From: Methanococcoides methylutens
GTDB taxonomy: Archaea > Halobacteriota > Methanosarcinia > Methanosarcinales > Methanosarcinaceae
DNA: 64,000 bases
NCBI RefSeq assembly: GCF_000765475.1
Contig: NZ_JRHO01000014.1
Location: 575,687 to 639,686 of the forward strand
Direction: 5' to 3'
The position numbers were made by a program, and so were the translations under genes. The first letter of the stretch is position 1; the number at the start of each line of letters is the position of its first letter. The notes under the pieces are model-generated. The model was not told where the DNA came from, made no database searches, and saw only the letters and a program-made list of their open reading frames with translations. Of the stretch, positions 18,210 to 26,984 are shown piece by piece.

Positions 18210-18860
18210 TTACTCAGCTGCTGCGTTACATTTAACGACTGCGTCTGTTGCGTTCTCTGCGTAGATGTCTGAGCCGATCTTGTCTGCCCAGTCCTGTGTG
18301 ACAGGTGCGCCACCGACCATGGTCTTGACTGTGTCACGGATTCCAGCTTCCTTGAGCTGCTCTTCGATCTGCATCTGAAGGACCATTGTTGTGGTCATGA
18401 GTGCGGAAGAACCGATTACAAGTGGCTTGTGTTCCTTGACTGCATCGACGTATGTAGCGATTGCGACATCTCTACCGAGGTCAACTACCTTGAATCCAGC
18501 GATCTTGAGCATTGTTGCGACAATGTCCTTACCGATGGAGTGGATGTCACCCTCGATTGTACCGATGACGATTGTTCCCTTAGATGCTGCTGCGCCACCC
18601 TGTGCCTCAAGGACAGGTGTGAGGACTGCTACACCAGCGCTCATTGCTTCGGATGCTGCAATGACGTGTGGAAGGAAAAGGGTACCCTGTTCGAACTGGT
18701 CTCCTATTTCGTTCATACCTGCGGTAAGACCATCCTCAATAAGGGATACTATATCGACTTTTGCTTCGATTGCTTCTTCACATATCTCTTCAACAAGCTC
18801 GTCATCGAATTCCATGACTGCAGCTTTTGCTTTTGCGTTAATTTCATCCTGTGATACCAT
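18210..18860 (-). CDS. mttC: Trimethylamine corrinoid protein MttC
   Basis: Cobamide-binding methyl carrier (216 residues) between MttB and the methyltransferase MtbA. The N-terminal four-helix cap is complete; the cobalamin motif is EGDIHSIGKD (DxHxxG) near residue 104, followed by GSSALMTTTM and MVGGAPVTQDWADKIGSD. GGAG lies 8 bases before the ATG. mttB ends 41 bases upstream and mttP begins 130 bases downstream, all on the minus strand. It is a paralogue of MtbC in this operon. Confidence 0.95.
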   Translation of the reverse strand: MVSQDEINAKAKAAVMEFDDELVEEICEEAIEAKVDIVSLIEDGLTAGMNEIGDQFEQGTLFLPHVIAASEAMSAGVAVLTPVLEAQGGAAASKGTIVIGTIEGDIHSIGKDIVATMLKIAGFKVVDLGRDVAIATYVDAVKEHKPLVIGSSALMTTTMVLQMQIEEQLKEAGIRDTVKTMVGGAPVTQDWADKIGSDIYAENATDAVVKCNAAAE

Positions 18861-18901
18861 TTTTAAAACTCCTTTATTTATTTAGATAATTATGGGCCAA
18901 T

Positions 18902-20392
18902 TTACATGCTGGCTCTGAAGGCAGTATCTGCCTTGTCCACTACAGCCTGCATGTCTGCAAAGAGGTCAGCGTCGATAGCCTTTACCTCGTGGTTCTTCAT
19001 GATGTCAACAACCTTCTCGTGTGCGACGGTTGCAATATCCTTGGAACCTGCTGCTTCCCAGTCTCCGAACATGTCCCTGTCAAAGAGCTCTGGAGCAGAT
19101 ACGAGATTGAGGTTGTTCCTGGTTTCCTTGTGTGCAAGGAAGTTGTTACCGATTCCTACCTTCTGGATGGATGGTACAGCGAGTGTCTCGTCTGATACTG
19201 GGATACCGCGCATTGCAGACCTTGTCATCTTAATGATGTCAGCATCGATTACAAACTGCTCAAGGGAGAATGTCATACCGAGCTCGAGCATACCTCCACC
19301 GTAAATGGTGTTACATCCGGCGAATGCTGGGAGCAGGGTGGTCATTGTCTTCTCGTGGCCTGACTGTGTGTCTGGGACCTTGGCATCTGCCTAGGTACCT
19401 GCAACATAGGATGGGAGGCCATAGTACTGACCCATCTTACCGACTGCAGCGCTGATAAGACCGAGTTCTGGTGCACCGACTGGAGCTGTTCCTTTCCTCA
19501 GGTCGAAGGTTGTGGTTGAGCTACCGTAGAATACTGATGCACCTGGCTGGACGAGCTGTGCAAGTACGATACCTGCGAGGATCTCTGCGTTGTGTGTAAC
19601 GAGTGTACCTGCTCTGAATACAGGAGAAGATCCACCGGACATTGCCATACTCAGTACATTCACTGGCATACCGAAGCGTGCACCTTTGATGATGACCTGA
19701 CATGCGTTGACACTGAGCTCGAGTGGGCTGGTTGGGCAGAGAAGCATGGACATGATTGGCTTCTTGCGAGCTTCCTCAGAGTCGCCACCATAGTATGCGT
19801 CGACAATTCCCTTGTAGTACTCGACATTCTCACCGACAGGGTCGATGTGGTGGAAGTGTTTGCTAGTGCCTGCGAGAGGTGTGAGGGTCTCGTGGACATC
19901 CTGTGCTCCCTTTCCTGCCCAGTCCCTTGCGGAAACGGTAAGAGACATGTAGCTGAACTCATCGAGGTAGTCACAGACCTTTGCGGTATCTGCAATGTCC
20001 TGATCAACAGAGTCGACTGTCTCGTACTTGCCTGGTGAGATGTAATTGCACATCTTGACACCGGTACCGAAAGGTATGTAGTGGACCTTACCTTTGTGCT
20101 CCATATCGACGGTCTTCTTCTTGTCACGACCATAAAGCAGGAACCTGGATGGTGCGTCCATAAGTGACCTGTTTACAAGGAACTCTGGGATCTTTACTAC
20201 CTGGGTCTTCTCATCGACTTCACAACCAGCTTCCTTGAAGATTGCCCTTGCTTCTGGGTCAGATACCTGGATACCAGGGTTAAGGAATACTTCCATTGAA
20301 GCGTAGTGGATAGCTCTCATGTCATCATCGGAAAACAACTCTAACTGGATACCATCAAGAGGGAATCTTGCTGGGTACATACCTTCTACCAT
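18902..20392 (-). CDS. mttB: Trimethylamine methyltransferase with in-frame UAG (pyrrolysine)
   Basis: Transfers a methyl group from trimethylamine to MttC. Reading UAG at 19391-19393 as pyrrolysine gives 496 residues with Pyl at position 334; the flanks are LPSYVAGT[17 protein letters not shown], the expected MttB context. Without readthrough the gene would end after 333 residues. Conserved glycine-rich TIM-barrel segments such as [20 protein letters not shown] are present. GGAG lies 9 bases upstream of the ATG. First gene of the operon, behind a long leader. Confidence 0.95.
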
Positions 20393-21135
20393 TTTCTTTA
20401 CAACTCCTTTATTTATTTTTTTAGTAAGGCCAGGTCACATCCTGATCGAATGTTACTGACCATAATACTGACAGATCGCATCCAAAAGCGATGAATGCAG
20501 TCGTGCCAACATTAAATGTTTCGAAATGAAACCCTGCAAAATGTTTCATGCATGCAGTGCATAAATGCCAATCCCGAAGGAACACATGCAGATCCATAAT
20601 ACAGCATTTCATATGTGCATTGCAACATCCAATGGAAACACAATATTTCAACCCAGGCAAACATCTACAGGAGATCAATGCCAAAGGGATCTAATTGAGT
20701 CGCTCCATCATCCGTTGTCAGACACACTTTCGATTTAACTGATACTACCCTGTTTTCAACACGAATATATATATTTGCTGGTTAAGTTATCGAAAAATAT
20801 ATGATATAAAATGTCCTCATGCGGACATATTTTAGGGTTTTGGACCTGATCTTTTTTTTACAATAATGACAAATCAAGAAGAGTTGCTCATCAAATATAT
20901 AACATACAAATAACCCGATCGAATCAAAAAACAAGGTCAGTCGAACCATATGGAGAATATATGATGAATATAAGCAAAATAACACAAGAAAAGTTGCTCC
21001 TATATATCGAATATACACATGTGCCAATTGACAGTTATGTTTTATTTATAAAGAGAGAGTGAGTGAAACATCATACTTTCAAAAGACATATAATAAGCAA
21101 AAATGAAACACAATTTTGCAAAAGGCTTAAATAGC
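20393..21135. promoter_or_regulatory. Long intergenic region and mttB operon leader
   Basis: About 740 bases with no convincing gene. On the minus strand a TATA box (ATATATATAT, 20765-20774) would place the mttB transcription start near 20740 and give a leader of about 350 bases. Within the leader, arms ATGAAAC/GTTTCAT (20526-20549) form a stem. Upstream of the TATA box an inverted repeat ATGTCC-N6-GGACAT (20811-20828) and the segment CCAAAACCCTAAAATAT (20843-20827) may be regulator or alternative promoter elements. Short reading frames here lack ribosome-binding sites. Confidence 0.55.
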
Positions 21136-21166
21136 AAAAAGAAACGTCGCCCTGACTCAGGGCGAC
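21136..21166 (-). terminator. Terminator of ramA
   Basis: A near-perfect hairpin with 10-base arms (GTCGCCCTGA/TCAGGGCGAC) lies about 36 bases after the ramA stop, followed on the minus strand by GTTTCTTTTTGC. Confidence 0.7.
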
Positions 21167-21201
21167 AGAAAACAATGCCATAACATATGGCAAAATGCCG
21201 A

Positions 21202-22824
21202 TCATTCCTTAATAGAAATGGTCTTATAATGAATCGCAGACACCGGACAGATCGAAACACACCGCCTGCAGCTGGTACCAAGGCACCTTTCACTGTTATA
21301 ATTTGCAAACAATTCTCCATCACGTTCGATCATGGTGATAGCATCTTCAGGGCATTCTTCCTCACACTTATGGCAAAGGATACACTCCGGAGCTTCCTCT
21401 TCAATGATGATCCCAAGATCACTGACGATCTTCAACCCTTCCTTTCCGACCTCGTCAATGTCCTTTGCAACCCTCTTCTCAATACCCGGATTCTCGAATG
21501 TCTCTGGAAGGGGTGGAAGCTTGTACATACCGAGCATCTGATTGTACATATCTATAGGCATACCCTGGGTCCAGTAGGAAAGCTCACACACATAAATGTT
21601 AGAGAATGTGTCGCTTGTTGCCATCATCAGGTGATCTGCCTTGATCTTCTTTGCGACCTCAATAACTTCATCCAGTTTGGACTCATCCATTACAAGGTCC
21701 CTTGCAAGAGCAACTGAGGTATTACCAAATTGTACAATATTGTGTGCGAAGTTAGGACATGAACCCAGTTTTCTTGCCTTGTCTGCATTCACATACGCAC
21801 CGGTAGCACCAGCCATATACATATTCTCAAGGTCCTTGTACTCAACACCGGATGCCAACAGAAGGGTCATCTGTGCAGCCCTGATAGCACCAATTGCTTT
21901 TCCTGCCTCTTCAATATCCTTCTCGGTAATTTCAATCCTATCCCCAAGTACAAGTTTACCATTTGGGATCTCCGGGATCTTTGTAATAATACCAGTCTCA
22001 ATAGCCAAAGAAAGTGCAGCGATAGCACCTGTACCGGTCACACCTTTTGCAACGATTTCTGAAGGCTCCTTGATCACACCGGTAACCGGATCTATCAAGT
22101 GCCCTTTACGTTCGGTCATAAGCCCATCGAGGATCGTGACCCTCCAGTAGTCACCTTCTACATTCACATCAGAGATAGCACCGGGGCTTGCCAGCATACC
22201 ACAACTCATACCCTGACCTTCTATTGCAGGCCCTGCTGCAGCACTTCCGGTTATGATCTTGTCACCTACTTTAATGGCCATTTCTGCATTTGTACCATAA
22301 TCAGTTACCATCGAAGGGACTTTCATGTCCATGAAATCAGTCTTGATCATCATAGCCAGCGCATCTGCACCGATCTCGTGTTTGATAGCAGGAGGAACGA
22401 TCAATGTACAATTGGGAAGGTCCACGATACCCTCGAACAATTCGCTTGCAGGAAATACCCTTGCATCACGAGAAACATTCTCAACACCAAGTTTCTTTTG
22501 TTTGTTCTCACCAGCATAGGCAAGGTCCCTGATCTCTATATTCTGGAATAAGGATAACTGTATAGGATTACCACACACAGCGAGCCTCTTGATAAGAGTA
22601 GTATCAACATCCAGTTCTTCAAATATCCTGCTAACAGTGTCCAGTATGATCTCGTGTGCAAGATCAGCACCCACCTGAATAGCAAAGTCCAGATGATCCA
22701 TTACATTCCCACCAGGAAGCGGGTGCCTCATGGTAATAGCAGTCTTTAAGACTTCCTTAGCTTCCAGATCGATCAATTGAGCACGAAAACCACTTGTTCC
22801 CAGATCCAATGCAATACCATACAT
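21202..22824 (-). CDS. ramA: RamA, ATP-dependent activase of methylamine corrinoid proteins
   Basis: Reduces Co(II) corrinoid proteins to the active Co(I) state during methylamine metabolism (540 residues). The N-terminal part is an ASKHA-like ATPase domain (MYGIALDLGTSGFRAQLID; later TDYGTNAEMAI and MAGATGAYVN), and the C-terminus has two [4Fe-4S] motifs, CILCHKCEEECPED and CLGTSCRRCVSICP, as in RamA of Methanosarcina barkeri. GAGGT lies about 8 bases before the ATG. The next operon on the same strand is mttB, 800 bases away, with its own promoter. Confidence 0.94.
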   Translation of the reverse strand: MYGIALDLGTSGFRAQLIDLEAKEVLKTAITMRHPLPGGNVMDHLDFAIQVGADLAHEIILDTVSRIFEELDVDTTLIKRLAVCGNPIQLSLFQNIEIRDLAYAGENKQKKLGVENVSRDARVFPASELFEGIVDLPNCTLIVPPAIKHEIGADALAMMIKTDFMDMKVPSMVTDYGTNAEMAIKVGDKIITGSAAAGPAIEGQGMSCGMLASPGAISDVNVEGDYWRVTILDGLMTERKGHLIDPVTGVIKEPSEIVAKGVTGTGAIAALSLAIETGIITKIPEIPNGKLVLGDRIEITEKDIEEAGKAIGAIRAAQMTLLLASGVEYKDLENMYMAGATGAYVNADKARKLGSCPNFAHNIVQFGNTSVALARDLVMDESKLDEVIEVAKKIKADHLMMATSDTFSNIYVCELSYWTQGMPIDMYNQMLGMYKLPPLPETFENPGIEKRVAKDIDEVGKEGLKIVSDLGIIIEEEAPECILCHKCEEECPEDAITMIERDGELFANYNSERCLGTSCRRCVSICPVSAIHYKTISIKE

Positions 22825-22899
22825 TTTGATTACCTCTGACTTGTAATATTTAATTTCAGTAATAGATAGACATATGCATTAAAAAAAACAAGTTAATGA

Positions 22900-22915
22900 T
22901 ATATAAGGGCTTTGT
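22900..22915 (-). promoter_or_regulatory. ramA promoter with inverted repeat
   Basis: On the minus strand ACAAAGCCCTTATATA contains the TATA box, about 76 bases before the ramA ATG. An inverted repeat TTTGTA-N7-TACAAA (22911-22929) overlaps its upstream edge. The 16-base core differs by one base from the promoter of the gene at 23987. Confidence 0.5.
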
Positions 22916-23046
22916 ATAAACCATACAAAACCCCTTGGAATGCGTTAACATGTGTTAACATTCGATAGCAAGAGAGAAAGAATATTGCACTAAATAAAAT
23001 AAAAAAGTTAAAAGTCAGAAAACTTTTAAAAATCCGAGAAATTCAA

Positions 23047-23652
23047 TCACTCACAATTACAGTTACAATTGCAACCACACTCAAAGTCAAAGCCCAGAAG
23101 GAAACTTCCGGTACCATGTTCACTTTCAAGACCCATCCTTTCCTTCAGATACTCATCTGTTGGCGGAGAAGGTGATGCAAGGGTCGCATTACAAATATGA
23201 GGCAGTTCCTCGATCTCATCACAGGGCTTTGGCGGCAATACCACAACAAGAGGCTCGGATTTACAGTTCAGAGATGTCAGTACAGATTTATCATATATTA
23301 CAATGTTACCGATCACAAGGGAATCACTACTTTGTTCAAGTGATTTTATTTTGTCCTCATCAGCAATGTCCTCACCAACAACCTTGTCATCATGCATAAG
23401 GATAACATTCGGACCACATGGCCACTTATACTCCATTGTTGTCTGGAAAGGTATAATGACATCACGCTGAAGAACGGCCTTTACACCTTTATTGTCACCC
23501 CTGCCAAGTCCCATCAAGGTCATTTGGTCTGCTTTTTCCTCAAGTTGAGCTATGGTCTTACGGTCCTCCTCATTAAGTACCAGTGTTTTACCAACACCGA
23601 CCATACATTCTAATCCTTCCCGTACCGTTTTGATAATCTCATCTTTTTCCAT
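23047..23652 (-). CDS. Hypothetical protein with Cys-rich tail, next to ramA
   Basis: A 201-residue protein from ATG 23652 (an ATG 10 codons upstream is in frame but lacks a ribosome-binding site). Not recognised. An N-terminal helix region (VREGLECMVGVGKTLVLNEE) is followed by a beta-rich domain, and the last residues read CGCNCNCNCE, an alternating cysteine tail that could hold a metal or iron-sulfur cluster. It is upstream of ramA on the same strand with 222 bases between and a separate ramA promoter. Role in methylamine metabolism is possible from position only. Confidence 0.6.
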   Translation of the reverse strand: MEKDEIIKTVREGLECMVGVGKTLVLNEEDRKTIAQLEEKADQMTLMGLGRGDNKGVKAVLQRDVIIPFQTTMEYKWPCGPNVILMHDDKVVGEDIADEDKIKSLEQSSDSLVIGNIVIYDKSVLTSLNCKSEPLVVVLPPKPCDEIEELPHICNATLASPSPPTDEYLKERMGLESEHGTGSFLLGFDFECGCNCNCNCE

Positions 23653-23682
23653 GACAATCCCTATACCTGCTTGTAGGTTCAA

Positions 23683-23986
23683 ATTAACATGATCACAGAG
23701 GCAATTTGAAGAGATACAATAGCGAATTACCTATTCCACTTTGCTTATATAAGCATATCGAATATACTTCAAAAAATCAAAGTAATTGATTAGTAACGAT
23801 CAAGTGGAAAAAAGAAACAAAGAACAGGCCTTAAATATACTTCAAATTGATCAGGATGTGACGGTTTTGCATCTGATTCACAAAACCCTTATATACAAAG
23901 TTTACTATAATAAATAGTACAGGATTATCAGAATAACGATAAGTATTGCTTCTAATTGACTTTCATTACCCATATAGAGGATCAAC
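23683..23986. promoter_or_regulatory. Divergent promoter region
   Basis: No gene seen. For the minus-strand Cys-tail gene, a perfect 14-base palindrome TGCTTATATAAGCA (23742-23755) contains a TATA box. For the plus-strand gene at 23987, ACAAAACCCTTATATA (23880-23895) carries the TATA box and predicts a leader of about 70 bases. Confidence 0.5.
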
Positions 23987-24301
23987 ATGACAGACATCAC
24001 AGTGAATTCAAGAATTTGCGGTTTTACACACAAGATACACGGAACCAAGGACGGAAAGAACGTTAAGATAAAGATCGAAACCCAATGTCCAAAGGTCAAG
24101 AATATTTCCGAGCTTGAAGTGCCAATGATGCAGCTCTTTGGGATCAAAGAGAATATTGTCACCGCTAAAGCACAAGAAGGAAACTGTTGCGCAACATGCC
24201 TGGTACCATGCGGAGTCCTTCATGCATGCAATCTTGAACTGGGACTTATCTCCCAAAAACTTGCAAAGGATGTAGGCGACCTTAGTATCGAGTTCGAGTG
24301 A
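23987..24301 (+). CDS. Conserved hypothetical protein with clustered cysteines
   Basis: A 104-residue protein beginning MTDITVNSRICGFTHKIHGT. Six cysteines include the cluster GNCCATCLVPCGVLHAC near residues 65-80, suggesting a metal or iron-sulfur site. I know similar small proteins in methanogens only as uncharacterised. The promoter resembles that of ramA (15 of 16 bases in the core), so it may be expressed with the methylamine genes. Confidence 0.65.
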   Translation: MTDITVNSRICGFTHKIHGTKDGKNVKIKIETQCPKVKNISELEVPMMQLFGIKENIVTAKAQEGNCCATCLVPCGVLHACNLELGLISQKLAKDVGDLSIEFE

Positions 24302-24355
24302 ACCGGAACAGATAGAAATAACATTATCTGATTACATGATCAGATCAAAAATGAT

Positions 24356-25219
24356 TTATGAGATCGGCCTAATGATGCCGATCTTTGGTTCATAACATTG
24401 CCCCTTTGCAAGCAAAGACCTGACTGCTGAATCCACTGCCTTTTCATTTATGTTGCGGGAATTCGCAACTGAAAGAAGATCCATATACCCCACACCTTTC
24501 CCATCATCAAGCTCTTCCAGCAATTCCATTACGACAACATCTATGTCTTTATCGCCATCTGCAGAAGATACAAGATCAATAGAAATAATACACCTTTTAA
24601 CTACGGACCTCAGTTCATTCAGATAATCAGCGCCAGTACCATAATTATCAATGGCCAGACAGATGCCCTCTGATAAATTCGAGGGAATTACCATATTTTC
24701 CGGGCAATTGCACGAATCAGGATCATTTTCGCATAAGGACAACATTTTTGAAAAAGCATCGATCCTGTCAAGAGTCAGTTCTGCAGTATCAATTACCCAG
24801 CAATTGCGCATAGCTTCATCGGCCAGATGGATCTCTTCAGGCCTCAGGGATATTATCGGGCTTCCAGCATCCGGCTTATATACACGCACCTTCCCAACTA
24901 CGGAAACGAATGCAGGGGTTTCAACGGATGACAGGAATATAGCTGCTTGTGGTTGATACTGACCGGCATATACTGTAAAGGCACCTGAAGGATCAACCAC
25001 ACGGGCTTTCCATGTGTCCGTTTCAGTGCCTACATTATCAACCTCCGTGATAACACCAACAATGAAAACACGATTTACCATTGTTCCCACCGGAGTAAGA
25101 AGGTAATTTGGAGTATGACCCTCTGAATTTATCGCTTCTTCGATAGTAGAATGTATTGTAGAGCTTGAATCGTTCAACTCTTTTGCAAATATCCTGTGTG
25201 CAATTTCACGCTCAACCAT
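24356..25219 (-). CDS. RPA-associated protein (COG3390 family), second copy
   Basis: Partner protein of the adjacent RPA (287 residues). It shares with the copy at 10372 the segments FAKELNDSS, YLLTPVGTMVNRVFIVGVI, ARVVDPSGAFTVYAGQYQP and TPAFVSVVGK. It is about 100 residues longer: the extension (residues 190-287) contains a linker with CENDPDSCNC and a C-terminal winged-helix-like domain (MDLLSVANSRNINEKAVDSA). ATG 25219 is chosen because GGAG lies 8 bases upstream; it starts 5 bases after the RPA stop. Confidence 0.82.
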   Translation of the reverse strand: MVEREIAHRIFAKELNDSSSTIHSTIEEAINSEGHTPNYLLTPVGTMVNRVFIVGVITEVDNVGTETDTWKARVVDPSGAFTVYAGQYQPQAAIFLSSVETPAFVSVVGKVRVYKPDAGSPIISLRPEEIHLADEAMRNCWVIDTAELTLDRIDAFSKMLSLCENDPDSCNCPENMVIPSNLSEGICLAIDNYGTGADYLNELRSVVKRCIISIDLVSSADGDKDIDVVVMELLEELDDGKGVGYMDLLSVANSRNINEKAVDSAVRSLLAKGQCYEPKIGIIRPIS

Positions 25220-25224
25220 AAAGA

Positions 25225-26526
25225 TCACTCCACCCCTTCAAGTCGCTCCAGAAGAACTGATACCCGCATATCAAGGTCTTCAGATGGAACCCATACTGAT
25301 TTTGCTACGAATGTAACACCATACTCGACCTTAGAAGTATTCCCTCGCACACCGAGATAATGCCCTGTAAGAATACTTTTCATATCATCATAAACAACAT
25401 TTGCAGACATTTCCTTACCCATAAGAGACTCAGACTCCTGAAGTGTCTTACCATAAACGATCTCGGAAAGTTCCCGATTCAGCATAACAAGAAGAGAGCC
25501 TGTTCCATCATCGAGGATTAGCTTGATACGCATATCCCGGATCCCCTCCACCACACCATGTGAGCGGCACGTGTTCTTCATAATAACACGATTACATTCA
25601 GGACAGCGGGCGATCACGCCGGAACCCGGACGTACGGAAACAATGTTCCCTTCCACTGACACATCGAACATACCCTCATTTTGTAAAACATCGCCTAAAG
25701 GCAATGGTTTTGGCGGCAGGTTCACTGATGCGAAAGTGAAAGACAGGTGTTCTTCAGGCCCGACAATATGAACCGAGGTTGATTCATTCAGGTGTATGGA
25801 AGGAACACCCCGATACATGCTAACCGATGCATCCTCAAAGCGCACTATGGTACCGATGTCCACACCATCAAGAAGAGACCATGAAACAAAAGGCAATCTA
25901 CTGGTCTCATCAGCCATAACACCTTCTATAATTGTAAGGTCCTTTCCTTTTACATTAACATCCCTGTGATATAGCTCAATGACTGCTGCCACTGAACTTA
26001 TGAACATGTCCGAATAGCCAACCTCACCCAGCTTTTTAACAGGAGTTACTGAAAGTTCTGAGATATCAGGAAGATATGTTTCCTCAAGAAGTTCTACTTC
26101 CGATCGATCCCCTATACTAACTTCTGCCCTGTTATGCCAGGCCCTTACGCTGGCATTCCGGACCCTTACAGCATCCCCGGGATTTAGTGAGAGGGCCTTC
26201 CACGATGTGAAAGAGCACAATCCGGACTCATCAGCAAGTGCCCCGGAAAAGATAGTTACACTATTACCGCGTAAATTGACATTCTTTTCATTGATATTGA
26301 GAATACGAACCTCAAGCGCTATTCCTTTGTCACCGATGGCAAGATCGTTTACCTTTTTTAGTACAGGAGAATCATTTTGGAATTTCTTAAGAATTGATCT
26401 CTTTGCTTCATCTATAGGTACACGGTACTTTAACAACAGCTCCAGTTCATCTTCTATAGTTGATCTGCTTATATTTCCTAGCGCCTTTGTTAGCTCTTCA
26501 ATATGAGGCGCAAATTTCTTGTCCAT
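25225..26526 (-). CDS. Replication protein A, two OB folds plus zinc finger, second copy
   Basis: Second RPA of this type (433 residues) from ATG 26526; a longer in-frame start at 26649 adds 41 hydrophobic residues without support. The N-terminal helical region (HIEELTKALGNISRSTIEDE) is followed by two OB folds, each with a VNLRGNSVTIFSGALADESG-like or NVKGKDLTIIEGVMADETS segment, and a zinc finger CPECNR with a later CRSHG. Divergent from the OB-fold sequences of the copy at 10939, so this is an old duplication and not a recent one. Confidence 0.85.
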   Translation of the reverse strand: MDKKFAPHIEELTKALGNISRSTIEDELELLLKYRVPIDEAKRSILKKFQNDSPVLKKVNDLAIGDKGIALEVRILNINEKNVNLRGNSVTIFSGALADESGLCSFTSWKALSLNPGDAVRVRNASVRAWHNRAEVSIGDRSEVELLEETYLPDISELSVTPVKKLGEVGYSDMFISSVAAVIELYHRDVNVKGKDLTIIEGVMADETSRLPFVSWSLLDGVDIGTIVRFEDASVSMYRGVPSIHLNESTSVHIVGPEEHLSFTFASVNLPPKPLPLGDVLQNEGMFDVSVEGNIVSVRPGSGVIARCPECNRVIMKNTCRSHGVVEGIRDMRIKLILDDGTGSLLVMLNRELSEIVYGKTLQESESLMGKEMSANVVYDDMKSILTGHYLGVRGNTSKVEYGVTFVAKSVWVPSEDLDMRVSVLLERLEGVE

Positions 26527-26746
26527 ACTGTCTTCCCTCACGTGTGAGATGTTTACATAATCTAAGCCATACACACATAAATAAGGCATACCTAAATTAT
26601 TAAAAGGAAAATAAAGGACTAAATTCCAAAATACATATTTATATGGCATTTTAAGATAATCGAAACATATTTATAGATTTTTAACTAAATTAAGGATACA
26701 AATCTAGTCAATTAGAAATAATATATATAAAACGAGGTTATAAAAA

Positions 26747-26968
26747 ATGCCCATACTACCATTGGCTTCTGTAGAACGTTTAATTCGCAGTGCAGACTCA
26801 GAAAGGGTCAGTGAATCTGCAGCATCTGCCCTTTTAGACATACTGGAAGATTACGGTGTGAAAATATCAAAGGAAGCCATAATCTATGCAAACCATGCCG
26901 GAAGAAAAACTGTAAAAGCTGAAGATATAAAGCTGGCATATGACATGCTCACAAAGCCTCGTGATTAA
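26747..26968 (+). CDS. Archaeal histone
   Basis: Histone-fold protein of 73 residues that wraps DNA as dimers and longer oligomers. The fold is complete: LASVERLIRSADSERVSESA, then the long central helix ALLDILEDYGVKISKEAIIY and the signature HAGRKTVKAEDIKLA. GAGGT lies about 10 bases before the ATG and a TATA-like ATATATATAA before that. It stands alone between two minus-strand genes. Confidence 0.93.
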   Translation: MPILPLASVERLIRSADSERVSESAASALLDILEDYGVKISKEAIIYANHAGRKTVKAEDIKLAYDMLTKPRD

Positions 26969-26984
26969 TGCCCTATTCCTTTTT

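Noticed and set aside
18902-19345. Separate 147-residue methyltransferase gene
   Set aside because: It is the part of mttB after the pyrrolysine codon; the frame is continuous through UAG.
20421-20684. 87-codon open frame in the mttB leader
   Set aside because: No ribosome-binding site, atypical composition with scattered Cys and His, and it lies in the expected untranslated leader of mttB.
20393-20745. Cobalamin riboswitch in the mttB leader
   Set aside because: The pathway uses corrinoids, but the B12-box consensus is not found on the minus strand and the visible stems do not match the known architecture.
20782-21027. 81-codon open frame between mttB and ramA
   Set aside because: AT-rich sequence translating to a Phe/Tyr/Ile-rich product without initiation signals; looks like noncoding promoter region.
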